Assembly: GCA_028753945.1 (NCBI GenBank)
Contig: JAPNXP010000002.1
Location: forward strand, 8,990,001-9,054,000
DNA from: Hexactinellida sp. DTS-2022
Taxonomy: Eukaryota; Porifera; Hexactinellida
Length of the DNA stretch: 64,000 nucleotides
Reading direction: 5' to 3'
Shown: positions 11,499-21,850 of the stretch, piece by piece
How positions within the stretch are numbered: the first letter of the stretch is position 1
Layout: the number at the start of each line of letters is the position of its first letter
Notes under the pieces: generated by a model
What the model was told of the DNA's origin: nothing
The model's input: the letters and a program-made list of their open reading frames with translations, nothing else
Databases searched by the model: none
Program-made: the position numbers and the translations under genes

Positions 11499-12218
11499 GG
11501 TTAAATTACCCCACGGGAATGAAATCTCTTGTATTAATCTGTAATTGTTAGAAATAGATCAAGGTACGATACAAAGCAATAAACAAAAAAGAAAATGTCT
11601 CAATATATTATACTTTTTATTTTTTGTCGGTTTCAATATTTGGCTAATACAAATCTCCCATAGGGCGATTTCAAAAAGTGGTGGTCGATATTATAGTGTA
11701 ATTTGGCAATGCGGCCATCAATGTTTGTTATCAGAATCAATATTGAAAGATTATAAGCGTACGGAGTTGGTAGTCGGTTTACATTTTTGAATTATGACTC
11801 TGAAATTATTTTTCAAACATTTTATCAAATATCTCATAAAAAACATGACCTTTTTAATGATTTCTTTAGTTCAAAAGGTCGCAACTTTTTTTATTTAGGT
11901 CAAATCAAAATTCTAAACCAGTCACCTACAGCATATAACGATGATCTATGTGATATATCGCACATAATATGTCTTTAGCTAATAATGATCTTGAGATCGA
12001 CACACTTATCAGGTGGAGTCTGAAGAAATCCCCCTATGGGACTTTTGTATTACCATAAAACTGCACGCCCCATAAAATCGAATTTATTCAAAATAATTCG
12101 ATTTCGTTTTCAGTTTCGATATAGCTATAATGTCTTCTATTATATATGTGAAAATTAAACATCTTACTTCAAAACGAAATTTATGTGTTTTTTTACATGA
12201 ATCTGCCGTAATTTAACC
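11499..12218. mobile_element. 720-bp TTAA MITE, GGTTAAATTAC family (copy 1)
   Basis: TTAA at 11495-11498 and 12219-12222, with inverted ends GGTTAAATTAC. Essentially identical to the copies at 37134-37853 (opposite orientation) and 60838-61557, with only one or two base differences noticed, so insertion was recent. An internal inverted pair, AATACAAATCTCCCATAGGG / CCCCTATGGGACTTTTGTATT, lies about 100-180 bp from each end. The two short frames inside (81 and 63 codons) have no family motifs; their conservation comes from the repeat. Confidence 0.9.
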
Positions 12219-12231
12219 TTAAGAAACCTTG

Positions 12232-12780
12232 GTCCGTCCGTCTGTCCGTCCGCCCCTGTAACTATTTGCTACATTTCCCGATCCTACGAAATAAATATCA
12301 ATCGAAAGCTATTCCAAGGGAGACCTCGGGAAATATACTGGGTTCCACTAAAAGGTGTTAGTTCCAGAATTACACGGCATTTTGTGTTTACGTACTAATG
12401 TGCATATATAAACCTATTGTTAAGGGTCTAATCCTATTGGTTACTGCTAACTGGGATACTAATCCTATTGGTTACTGCTAACTGGGATATTTGGGATATT
12501 AATCCCACGTTGGAGACCCGAGGCAATCCTTTTCGTCATAAACCAGGAAGCATAAAAACTACCGCTGATGGCAGAAGCATGGAGGAAGATATGCAGGGAA
12601 GAGTGCCATACAGTTTGGTTAGAAACCTCGGGAATGGCTCTATACGACTAATATTGTATATCGGGAAGTATTTAACAGCTAAGCTGCAACGCGTAGCATT
12701 GTAAAAGGCTATAATTGGGGGTCGCATCCCAACTGTTTATGCCGACTAATTCGTCGCAAGGCGACGGGTCACTTGGCTAG
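12232..12780 (+). mobile_element. Helitron-like element with a 3' hairpin and CTAG end
   Basis: The 3' terminus reads a GTCGC-AAG-GCGAC hairpin (12752-12766), then GGGTCACTTGG and CTAG at 12777-12780, followed by T. That is the Helitron 3' pattern of a hairpin about 10 bases before CTRR, with insertion next to T. The 5' border is uncertain; I start it near the CCGTCCGTCTGTCCGTCCG tract. No Rep/helicase is encoded, so it is non-autonomous. Confidence 0.55.
12428..12489. repeat. Tandem duplication with 31-bp period
   Basis: The unit beginning CTAATCCTATTGGTTACT is repeated exactly at 12428-12458 and 12459-12489. Confidence 0.9.
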
Positions 12781-13079
12781 TTAATTATTATAGAATTGGG
12801 CAACCTTAAGATTCCTGAAAAGAATATTGAAGAGGAATGCATACAATCGATCAAAACAAGCGCAAAAATTCAAGATGCTTTGATTTACACTCTAGTCGTT
12901 TGGTAATCATTTAAAACCAAAACATTTAATGGTACAACTTTCTACGATTATGATGGAATAAAAAAAAAATTCAACTTGAAGAATATTCAGTTCTCACAAT
13001 TTTGTAGTTTTTTTGGTTATTGTTAGTCTACATAATAAGAACATAATAAAGCTTAAGAATGTCATCATAAACATCTAAG

Positions 13080-13362
13080 AAAGAAAGACAGAAAGAAAAA
13101 AAGGTTTAATTAGTAGCCCGTAGGCTAAATTGCACTTACAAAAAAAAGAATATTATAAAAATACTTAGAAAAAAATAAAACAAAAAATCAAAACAAATCC
13201 ATTGGCCAATTAACAGGCAGGCATCCTGATCCCCTGGAGGGTTTACGCTGGAAAACCAGCTATCTATCTGCACCAGGATTATCCCACAGATAGCACCGTT
13301 GGATTAGGAAGCCTTAGACGGATTTAACCATCGAACCCACCCCATCAGAAGAAAAAAAAAAA
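13080..13362 (-). mobile_element. SINE-like retroposon remnant
   Basis: On the minus strand, GTGGGTTCGATGGTTAAATC near 13340 resembles a tRNA B box (GGTTCGANNCC, imperfect). It is followed by a unique body and a TTTAGCCTACGGGCTAC motif, then a (CTTT)-rich tail at 13080-13105, as in retroposons with microsatellite 3' tails. No clear A box or target duplication found. Confidence 0.35.
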
Positions 13363-13413
13363 ATTCATTAATTAGGTTTCATTGCTTATTTCGGATGCTC
13401 TATATGTTGTTAA

Positions 13414-14130
13414 GGTTAAATTACCCCACGTGAATGAAAGTTCTTGTATTAATCTGTAATTGTGAGAAATATATACCTATACGATACAAATCAATAAACC
13501 AAAAAGAAAATGTCCCTATCTATTATACTTTTTATTTTTTGTCGGTTTCAAAATTTGGCTAATACAAATCTCCCATAGGGCGATTTCCAAAAGTGGTGGT
13601 CGATATTATGCGGTAATTTGGCAATGCAATTATCAATGTTTGTCATCAGAATCAATATTTAAAGATTATAAGCGTACGGAGTAGGTAGACGGTTTACATT
13701 TTTGAATTATGACTTGGAATTTTTTTATCAAGCATTTTAAGAAATTTCGCATGAAAAGATGACCTTTTTATTCATTTTTTGGTTTCAAAAGGTCGCAATA
13801 TTTTTTATTTAGATCTTATCAAAATTCTAAACCACTCACCAACCGCCCATAACGATGATCTTTCTGATAGATCACACAGTACAGGTCTTTAGCAAATAAT
13901 GATCTTGCAAACTACACACTTATCAGGTGGAGTCGAAAAAATCCCCCTATGGGACTTTTGTATTAGCATAATACTGCAAGCCCAATAATTTCGAATTTAT
14001 AGAAGATAATTAGATTTCGTTTTCAGTTTCGATATAGCTATAATGTCTTCCATCATATATGTGAAATTCAAACTCCCACCTTCAAAACTTAATTCATGTG
14101 TTTTTTGGGTGAATCTGCCGTAATTTAACC
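13414..14130. mobile_element. 717-bp TTAA MITE, GGTTAAATTAC family (copy 2, diverged)
   Basis: TTAA at 13410-13413 and 14131-14134 with GGTTAAATTAC ends. It aligns along its whole length with 11499-12218 but with many substitutions and small indels, so it is older, and closer to the copies at 57098 and 59294. Confidence 0.85.
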
Positions 14131-14469
14131 TTAATGTTCATGTTCCCTGCAAATTTCATCCAGAAATATAAAACATTTTAGGAAATATGTTACTGGAACT
14201 AAATTTCTACTAATGCAATGTCCTAATTTTAGAAATTATTTTGATTCCCGAAGACGTACCAACTTCAGTCCGCAAAACAAAAAATAAAAAGGCCTTTGAT
14301 GTCTATGTGTTCAGCATTATTAGAGTATACTAGTACGTATGCGACGCCACATTAAGCGTTTCAAATACATCTTGTAAAATTTGGATACAAAAACGCAAAA
14401 TATTCATGAATCATTCATGTATAGGTTTCACCAGACTAAATAACTAGTATATAGTACAGGTTTTTTTTT

Positions 14470-14640
14470 TAAGGTTTAGACCTTGGTGTAAATCAGCAGC
14501 GACCTTGGTGTAACTCAACACTGCAGCGGCCGCGGCCGACCGAATCGTGGTGTAACTCACAAAAATCTTGCTACAAAATTTACACCAAGATCGAAAAATT
14601 TACACCAAGATTGAAATTGTCCAAGAACCTGTCTCAGTTT
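14470..14640. repeat. Inverted TTGGTGTAAATC repeats around a GC-rich palindrome
   Basis: CTTGGTGTAAATC/CTTGGTGTAACTC occurs three times on the left and the inverse ATTTACACCAAGA twice on the right. Between them is CAGCGGCCGCGGCCGACC (about 14523-14540), a GC-only palindrome in AT-rich DNA. Probably a foldback element. Confidence 0.5.
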
Positions 14641-14866
14641 TGCATAGCTATCGAATAAATAAAGCTTGATTAGAACTTAAATACTGTGGTTTGTTTGATT
14701 CTAGGGTGAACATATATTCAGTCATATAGGAAATCAATATTACGCATTTTGGAACTATGATCAATCACTCGAACGAATGTATAAAAATACAAAAAACAGA
14801 ATAAATAAATATATTGTGTATTCCTCGAGTGTAGGAGGGCTTATAAGTATATATTATATATATATA

Positions 14867-15337
14867 CAGTACCCGGACAAAAGTATTCGACCGCCCAACA
14901 TTTTCCCATTGAAAATAGTACTATAGTGGGTTTAACAATGGAAGATAGTGTATTCAAATTACATGATATATTGCTATTTCGATTACAAATTCGTATTCTG
15001 CGCATTCGAATTATCATTTGTAGAAGCTTTCAATTCAATCTCTTTTGATTTGGTTAAAAATTATCATCCTGTGCCACTATGCACCACTTTTCCCAAATTG
15101 CCACTATGGGAGAGATGGGAACAGGTGGCACATGTGGCCATTTGATGAAAATTTTCAACATGTAATCAATTTATAAGCATCTACAATGGGTAATTCGAAT
15201 GCGTAGAATACGAATCTGAATTCCAAATAGCAATATGTCATTAAGTTTTAATACATTGAACAATATTATTAGGCCTACTATAGTACTATTTTCAATGGGA
15301 AAATGTTGGGTGGTCGAATACTTTTGTCCGGGTACTG
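14867..15337. mobile_element. Tc1/mariner MITE (CAGTACCCGGACAAAAGT)
   Basis: 471 bp, flanked by TA (14865-14866 and 15338-15339). Ends CAGTACCCGGACAAAAGTAT and inverse; inverted similarity runs about 60 bp through GAAAATAGTACTATAG. CAGT...GGACAAAAGTATT is typical of Tc1 termini. The interior is non-coding and is related to copies at 20044, 29447 and 39043. Confidence 0.85.
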
Positions 15338-15409
15338 TATATATATATCAGGGCAAGCGAAAGCGGTCAGACCAATAGGCTGACGACTCAAGCGTCAGTA
15401 ATAGGCCTG

Positions 15410-15413
15410 ACCA

Positions 15414-15446
<33 letters not shown>

Positions 15447-15489
15447 TTTTCTATCTATCTCTCTATCTCTCTATCTCTCTACCTATCTC

Positions 15490-15524
<35 letters not shown>

Positions 15525-15528
15525 CCAG
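15410..15528. repeat. CT, TA and TATC microsatellite tract
   Basis: Runs of CTCTCT, TATATA and CTAT/TATC units in succession. A further TATC/CTCT tract resumes at about 15740-15800 after the small MITE. Confidence 0.9.
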
Positions 15529-15734
15529 GTCTTTGTCCCTATACCCTAGATAAAAAGACACTGCTGGTATTTTGAAAAACACTATTCGGCAAAAGTCCAG
15601 TCTTTTAAGTGTGTTATATGGAGTATATTCGGCAAGTATCCCTAAGGCGACTCGCTTCTTATTCCGAGGCAAAAGCCCATCTTTTAAAAAGACCAGCTGA
15701 CTGTCTTTTTATAGTAGGATATAGGGACAAAGAC
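15529..15734. mobile_element. Small MITE (GTCTTTGTCCCTATA) inside a microsatellite
   Basis: 206 bp with imperfect inverted ends GTCTTTGTCCCTATACCCTA and the inverse of GTCTTTGTCCCTATATCCTA, extending through AAAAAGACA. The flanks are the TATC-type microsatellite, so a target duplication cannot be read. Confidence 0.65.
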
Positions 15735-16391
15735 TTGACTATCTATCAATTAATCTAACTATCTCTCACTCTCGCTCTCTATCTATCTATCGATCGTTTA
15801 CTAAATACGTATTTACAGAATTTTGGTACCCCACTAGGCCACTAACTTATCCCATAAAGTGAATAAAAGCAAATGCTTTTTATTATATAAAACCTCCTCC
15901 ACCTCCTCCGTCCATCCAAAGATTCATAATCAATCTGATCTAAACTAGAAGAGTTGAGATTTGTAAAACACATATAAAGTCAAGTTTGTCTAAAACTCGG
16001 ATTCTTAACAGGGTTGCCAATCCAATCCAATTCAATCGAGAGAACTTATCGATTATCGATTGCTGAATTTTGTATCGAAATGATTGCCCAAAGTCTTCAT
16101 CAATTGGATAATTATCGATTTTTCCAATTTTACGTGTAAGGCGAAAAATATTAGTATATTTGTTTGTTTGGACGAATAAGTATGAAAAAAACATTATAAA
16201 ATTATAGCTAATGAGTCCATAAATATGTAAATTCAAAAGTTTTGCAATTTGCTTATACTTTACATACGGAATCGAATATGTAAATAGTTTATTGAGAATA
16301 CTTTATTGAGATGGCATCGGAAAATACTATGTAACTTGGAAGTAAATAAAGGTTATTTAACAGTGGCAAATGTAACTGCTGGAAATTAATA

Positions 16392-18520
16392 TTAATCAAC
16401 AATGTTATGTAATAGTGATTCGAATAATAAATTCTGTTCTGCGGTGTTGTCCTGATGTTTTCTACATGAAAATCGACAGAAATGATTGATTGCGCCACAA
16501 AATTTACATTTGGGAACTTTGCTTAATTTTAATAAAACAGGATCACTTTCACTCAAAAGACGTACAGAGACATCTCTAATGTTTGAATTAAAAGTACACT
16601 TTCTTGAAAGATACTCTCGATAGTGTCTAATCAACTTATTACAAGCCTCTAAAGCTTCTTCAGAATATTGTTTCATACCATATCCATCATTACAGTTTTG
16701 ATGAGTTCCACACTATGTGCTAAGAGTTTATGGAGAGAGGGAGTGACATTTACCCACGGGAATTCGACGACAATAAACTCGTATGTATATTTACAAATGT
16801 TGTCCAGTTTATCTGTGTCAATTGCCTAACCACAATTAAAGACTCGCAGAATAGCTGAAAGATTGAGATGTATTAGTTTGATTGGTTCTCTTGATTCTAA
16901 TGATATTAAAGTTGATACCCATTCAATGAAATTGTTCTTACCAATAAAACATGATCGAGCAACATTACCAGTTGATGTTGTTCCTCCAGCCCTCGATACC
17001 TGATCTATCTTTATCCCAGTTTTTTCTAGTAAGAATTCACGTACAAATTTCATTGAATCCTGGATACGTTTCGATGTGGGGGCCCATTTATAAGTTCCAG
17101 ATTGTAAATGGTAGATTACCAACATAAACCATCGAAATATGCACGTGTACGAGTGTAGAGGGGATGCTGATATTATATCGATATTAGAAATTGGTTCATG
17201 GGTTAAACAAAATCTTTCTTTGGAGGGTAAAGAGAGGAATCTTCTCTGTCAACTGAATCGAATATAAGCTTAGCATCTGATTTGGACCTGTTTATTGGGT
17301 AGCCAGCACGGATAAAATCCAAACATTTTAATTGATCAAAGTGTGTAGTACACAGCTGACAACTGGCCCCACCTGCACCTGATAATATCGCGGACATTTT
17401 CCCATCGAACATTGTTCGTTTTATTTTGACGAAAGTTTACCATTAGGGAGAATTATTCCTTCTTTTTCAATTAGTGTAACTTCAGGATTGATAATTGTAT
17501 CTAAAATGAACTTAACATTCTCTTCATTTTCCTTCTGGCAAATCAATGAAACAGGCCTCACTCCAAATGGAGAATTTGGAGTTTCGTTCTCCCACAGTAA
17601 CGTGCCAGAAACATCTTTTAATGACAGTAATTTAAATGCAAATAGGATGTAATTTTTGGTATTGAAAGTTGGACTACCATGTTGTTGGTTATATATTTTA
17701 TGAGAGCCTGATCCATCTAGTCCATCAGATACTTTGAGTGTTAGTGGATAAACAAACTTATCACTTTCATTAATAGACTCCAACAAACGTACAAATGTGT
17801 GGTGTAATAACACTCTGTATGAGATGGCAATCCAATACTATGTTTATCAACAGGAGTTGATATGAATTTTAGATCATTAGTGAGCACAATTTGTGATCAA
17901 TATTCAAAAATGTCATTATATGTAGGGAAACAAAGTTCTCAGTCTTACAAAGCCGACGAAGCTCATTGTATTTCCGTTTACCAATTTGAAGGTGGTCAAT
18001 AAGAAAAACAGACTTGGGTAAAGGCATATGTGACAAAGGTTTGGAGAAGGTACCGGAACGAATGATTTCTTCAGACTATTGGAACTTTCTTATCACAAAG
18101 CTCGTTTGATATCAGTTGCAATACGTAACTAGCTATAGTTTTCTTGTCAGTTTCTTCTTTGGTGGCTATAATATCAATCAGGTTTAGAAGTGAAGAAAGA
18201 CGAGTTCTTAAAGCTTTCAGTGTAAGTTCTGAGAGAAGTTTTTTGTTTTCATGAGACAAATGGATTTATAAGATGGTATTATCTTGAAGTAAAATTTTCT
18301 TCTGAGGACTATTAGTTGGCAAAGGGTAAAAAAGCATCTGCTCACAAGTCGACAAATTGCCTTTCTTTCGAAAATAGTCGCGCTCAGATGTCAGACCTCT
18401 AAATTTTCCTAGAATTCTCTCAAACTGGCTAATATCGACATCGTATGCTTCAATAAATGTCTGTGTTGCTGAACGAAGTGTTTCTGTATCCAGAAGGGTA
18501 AGCGCGTCTTTGTTATTCAT
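16392..18520 (-). pseudogene. Transib / RAG1-like transposase, broken
   Basis: The product would be a cut-and-paste DDE transposase of the Transib superfamily, the family from which RAG1 derives. It begins at ATG 18520 (in-frame stop 12 bases upstream) and covers about 710 codons, full length for the family. Motifs in order: LPKSVFLID...GKRKY (about 18020-17969); SDGLDGSGSH with the first Asp at 17715-17717 (RAG1 D600 equivalent); FDGKMSAILSGAGG..CQLC with Asp 17404-17406 (D708 equivalent) and a Cys-x2-Cys; LTHEPISNIDIISASPLHSY (about 17205-17150); GGTTSTGNVARSCF (about 16990-16950); and YSEEALEACNK with Glu 16647-16649 (E962 equivalent). The C-terminus has KCKFCGAINHFCRFSC, a Cys/His cluster. 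Breaks: stops at 18266-18268 and 16826-16828, and frameshifts near 18072, 17883, 17815, 17416, 17235 and 16695. No RAG2-like (kelch) frame lies nearby. Transib rather than ProtoRAG is the simpler reading, but I cannot exclude RAG1L without a tree. Confidence 0.88.
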
Positions 18521-19136
18521 TTGCGAAAAATTATATTGTTCTAGTATTGAAAATAAGAAAAATAATATTATTTGGCAAAAAAAACGCCGTTAAAATTGTC
18601 AAAGTCCCTCTGTTATAATATAAAATTTGGTCAACTGTGCGCCTTCGTGCGGGGTTGAAATTTGATGGAAAACAATGACAATATCAATATAATCTTTTTC
18701 AATCAATAAAGGCTTTTACCCAAGCTCACCCAAAAGTACTTTTTGATGTTTCAATACTGAATTTCTAGTGGAAAATGTCATGGAAATATGGAAAATTGGA
18801 AATAACCCTACTATTTTAAAATTCAAGAAATTCGAGTTCATTTCAACTCTAGTATTAACATATGCCTATATACAATGTTTTGATTTAGTTTCTAAGGTGA
18901 TAAAGCTATTATAGTAGCACAATAAATGTTTTGAATTTTCACTGTCGAAACCACAAATATGCTTTTTGTTTTCTTTTATATGCATTCCCACAATGAAACA
19001 GTGTATCAGCAAAACTAATACATATTATCTCACCAAAATTCATAAACCTATGTTTTAGACAATGGAGATAAATAATATTCGCTTTTTAGCAGTATCAGAT
19101 GAAGTCAAATTTTGAACCCACTACCTGCTCCTGGCC

Positions 19137-19143
19137 CACTGTG
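19137..19143 (-). repeat. Transib 5' terminus with a CACAGTG heptamer
   Basis: About 620 bases upstream of the transposase ATG, reading outward-in on the minus strand, the sequence is CACAGTGGGCCAGGAGCAGG. CACAGTG is the RAG recombination-signal heptamer and fits the CACWRTG start of Transib ends. Sequence beyond 19143 is unrelated minisatellite. I could not find a convincing partner at the other end (candidates near 15832 and 16362 are poor), nor a 5-bp target duplication. Confidence 0.6.
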
Positions 19144-19147
19144 ATAT

Positions 19148-19537
19148 AGCTGTCGAGATAAATAATCGTATAATAATTGGTTAGCTGTCGAAATAAATAA
19201 TCTTTTAAAATTGGTTAGCTGTCGAAATAAATAATCTTATAAAATTGGTTGGCTGTCGAGAAAAATACTCTTATTATTATTGGTTAGCATTCGAGATAAA
19301 TATTCTTATAATATTGGTTTGCTATCGAGGTATATAATCATATAAAATTGATTAGCTGTCGAGATGAATAATCGTATAAAAATTGGGTAGCTATGGAGAT
19401 AAATAATCGTATAATATGTGATTAGATGTCGAGATAAATAATCGTATAATAATTTATTAGCTGTCGAGATAAATAATCTTATAATAATTGGTTGGATATC
19501 GAGATAAATAATCTTATAAAATTTGGTTAGCTGTCGA
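19148..19537. repeat. 35-bp minisatellite, copy A
   Basis: About eleven units of TAGCTGTCGAGATAAATAAT plus (C)(T/G)TATAAAATTGGT, with point changes. It begins directly at the outer edge of the Transib terminus and ends in the Helitron-like GAGAACCCTGAAAA sequence. Minus-strand frames rich in YLDIQPIIIRLFISTAN are translations of the repeat, not genes. Confidence 0.92.
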
Positions 19538-19847
19538 GAACCCTGAAAATTCACTTAATTGCACATAATTCGCTCCCTCTAAGAGATAAAAATCTGAAAC
19601 TTTAAAAGAACATGGACATTAATGATGCGGACAGGTTGGTTACACCAGATTTCCAATATGCTGACTCATTATCGCATGATGACGTAATCACTAAAATTTA
19701 ACATTGTTAAATTTGACTATCCAGGCCTATTTACGCTTTATAATCATTGTTAGAACTTAGAAATAAATAAACCGCACACCAACGGCAAAGCGGTTGGTGT
19801 GTGTTTGGGTTCTGCCGCGAATCGACCTAGCAAGCGAAGCGCGCTAG
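19536..19847 (+). mobile_element. Helitron 3' fragment, plus orientation (copy A)
   Basis: Homologous to the Helitron starting at 50084 from GAGAACCCTGAAAA onward. It ends with a GC-rich hairpin-prone AGCAAGCGAAGCGCG and CTAG at 19844-19847, followed by T. 5'-truncated by the minisatellite. Confidence 0.65.
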
Positions 19848-19880
19848 TCTATATGGATATACTGTAGCATCTATCTATAT

Positions 19881-20034
19881 CAGTAGTCGGCAACTTGGTT
19901 TCTCGGTGGCCCACTTTACAATAACAAAATGTCCCAGATTTAAATTATAATGGTAGTGTTTTTGTTTTTCGGCCCACAATAAATCATGAGGCCCATACAA
20001 ATTAGCCTCGCGGCCCACTGGTTGCCGAATACTG
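19881..20034. mobile_element. 154-bp hAT-like MITE (copy A)
   Basis: Ends CAGTAGTCGGCAAC and the inverse of CAGTATTCGGCAACC; flanks ATCTATAT and AACTATAT match at 7 of 8 positions, as expected for an 8-bp hAT duplication. Internal GGCCCAC/GTGGGCC blocks are common in hAT termini. Confidence 0.7.
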
Positions 20035-20043
20035 AACTATATA

Positions 20044-20522
20044 CACTACCCGGGCAAAAGTATTCGACCACCCAACATTTTCCCATTGAAAATAGTACTA
20101 TAGTGGGGTTAACAATGGAAGATGATGTTTTAAAATGGCATGAGATATTGCTATTTCGATTTCATTTTCGTATTCTGCACATTCGAATTAACAATTGTTG
20201 GAGCTTTCAATTCAATCCCTTTTTGATTTGGTTAAAAATTATCTTCCTGTGCCACTATGCACCATTTTTCCAAAATTGCACTATTGGAGAGATGGGAACT
20301 GGTGGTACATGTCGCCATTTGATGATAATTTTCAACAGAATTAATATGTAATCAATTGGAAGCATCTACAATGGGTAATTCGATTGCGTAGAATACGAAT
20401 CTGAATTCAAAATATCAATATGTCATAAAATTTTAATACATTGAACAATATTATCAGGACTACTATAGTACTATTTTCAATGGGAAAATGTTGGGTGGTC
20501 GAATACTTTTGTCCGGGTACTG
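20044..20522. mobile_element. Tc1/mariner MITE (copy A)
   Basis: TA-flanked (20042-20043 and 20523-20524). Left end CACTACCCGGGCAAAAGT, right end inverse of CAGTACCCGGACAAAAGT. A diverged relative of 14867-15337. The 121-codon frame across it is a by-product. Confidence 0.85.
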
Positions 20523-20580
20523 TAGATATTCTAGAGCATCAATCTATATAGATACACTGTAGCATCAATATATATACATA

Positions 20581-21850
20581 CTATCGCGCTTCGCTTGCTA
20601 GGTCGCTTCGCGGCAGAACCCAACCACACACCAACCGCTTTGTGGTTGGTGTGTGGTTTATTTACTTCTAAGTACCAACAATGATTATAAAGCGTAAATA
20701 GGCCTAAATAGTCAAATTTAAGGAGATAGACCGGTCGATTTGTCCTTCGAACGCTGGATCCTAATAATCTATGATAAATACTCCAAACTATACCTTGACA
20801 TGCTATCTATCCAATTCCGAAAGAAAATTTCGATAAAGTTATTTTTTTAACCTTTTTGACGTCACCAAAGGTCAAAATCATCTTCTTAGAGAATTGTATG
20901 GCCACAGAGTGGTGAATAATTGTAAATTCATGGAAAACGATAGATTTTGTTTAAACACTCCTAGCTATACTTTGACATGCTATCTATCCAAATCCAAAAG
21001 GAAAATTTGATTCGGACATTTTTTCTGCCTTTTTGACGTCACCAAAGGTCAAAATCACCGTCATTTTGTACAAATACATTCCGTTCGAATTTCCGGGGAG
21101 TGACCTTTGTATTCTTATGTGTATCTCAAAAAGTATAAGTCGTGGAGAAAAAAATTATCCCTCAAAAATGATCCTTGTCAGTTGTTCTTGGGATTTTGCC
21201 GTGTCGATTTTCAACTTTAATACAAAGTTATAGAGTTAATAATTATATAATGCCAAATTTCTGATAAAATCGAGTGATTATTTGAAAATCTATATAAAAA
21301 AAGAATCAAATCGATATCACAAATTCTGTGTGGCATAATCCCTTGTACTAATGTAGTAGAGTTAAACTTGCACTATAATAGAACTTGCGCCAAATAGATC
21401 AAATAGCTAGAACTTTGAATTACTAGTATGGATTCACTATTAGGCTAAACTTCGACTATGAATATCCAATTCAAATTTTTCGATTTTTGAAATTCTGAGT
21501 ATCTACGTCCTTCTTAGAATAATTAGTACTGTTCAAAAACGCAATAATAATTGGGGGTCATCGGGTGTCGAAAATCGACCGGTCTATCTCCTTAACAATG
21601 TGAAATTTTATTGATTTAGTCATCATGCGATAATGAGTAAGCATATTGGAAATCTGTTGTGACCAACCTGTCCGCATCATTAATGTCCATGTACTATTAA
21701 AGTTTGAGATTTTTATCTCTTAGATGGCGCGAATTATGTGCAATTAAGTGAATTTTCAGGGTTCTCGAAATGTGACAATGACGTCATAACTTGTCGAGGT
21801 GTGAGAAATTTTGAGTGAAACCTCAAATTGTTGACGGCTGCCAAAAGTTA
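20581..21850 (-). mobile_element. Helitron 3' fragment, minus orientation, split by a TTAA element
   Basis: Inverse counterpart of 19536-19847: its 3' end (GCGATAGT instead of GCGCTAGT) is at 20581, facing the plus-oriented fragment. It extends further 5' than the left arm, to sequence matching 50190-50240 (TTTGGCATATAGGGGTA). The TTAA element at 20722-21591 interrupts it in copy A only. Contains a CRE-like TGACGTCA at 21779-21786. Confidence 0.65.
20722..21591. mobile_element. 870-bp TTAA element, GGAGATAGACCGGTCGATTT family (copy A only)
   Basis: Perfect 20-bp inverted ends, flanked by TTAA (20718-20721 and 21592-21595). Copies B and C have a single TTAA at the same place (30121-30124 and 39717-39720). 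The interior contains a direct repeat of about 180 bp carrying TTTTTGACGTCACCAAAGG twice. No transposase. Sequence at about 2200-2376 is a diverged relative of its right end. Confidence 0.93.

Noticed and set aside
11545..11978. Two frames of 81 and 63 codons conserved at several places
   Set aside because: They lie inside the 720-bp TTAA MITE. Identical sequence at the other sites comes from recent transposition, and the older copies do not keep the second frame.
15826..16370. CACTAGGCCACTAAC (15832) or AACAGTGGCAAATG (16359) as the 3' end of the Transib element
   Set aside because: Both need gaps or mismatches in the heptamer, and neither gives a 5-bp duplication matching ATATA beyond 19143.
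19306..19554. An 82-codon frame with repeated YLDxxPIxIRLFISTAN
   Set aside because: Direct translation of the 35-bp minisatellite; not a repeat protein.
19986..20351. A 121-codon frame repeated three times
   Set aside because: It spans a hAT MITE and a Tc1 MITE in the triplicated unit. Conservation is explained by the duplication.
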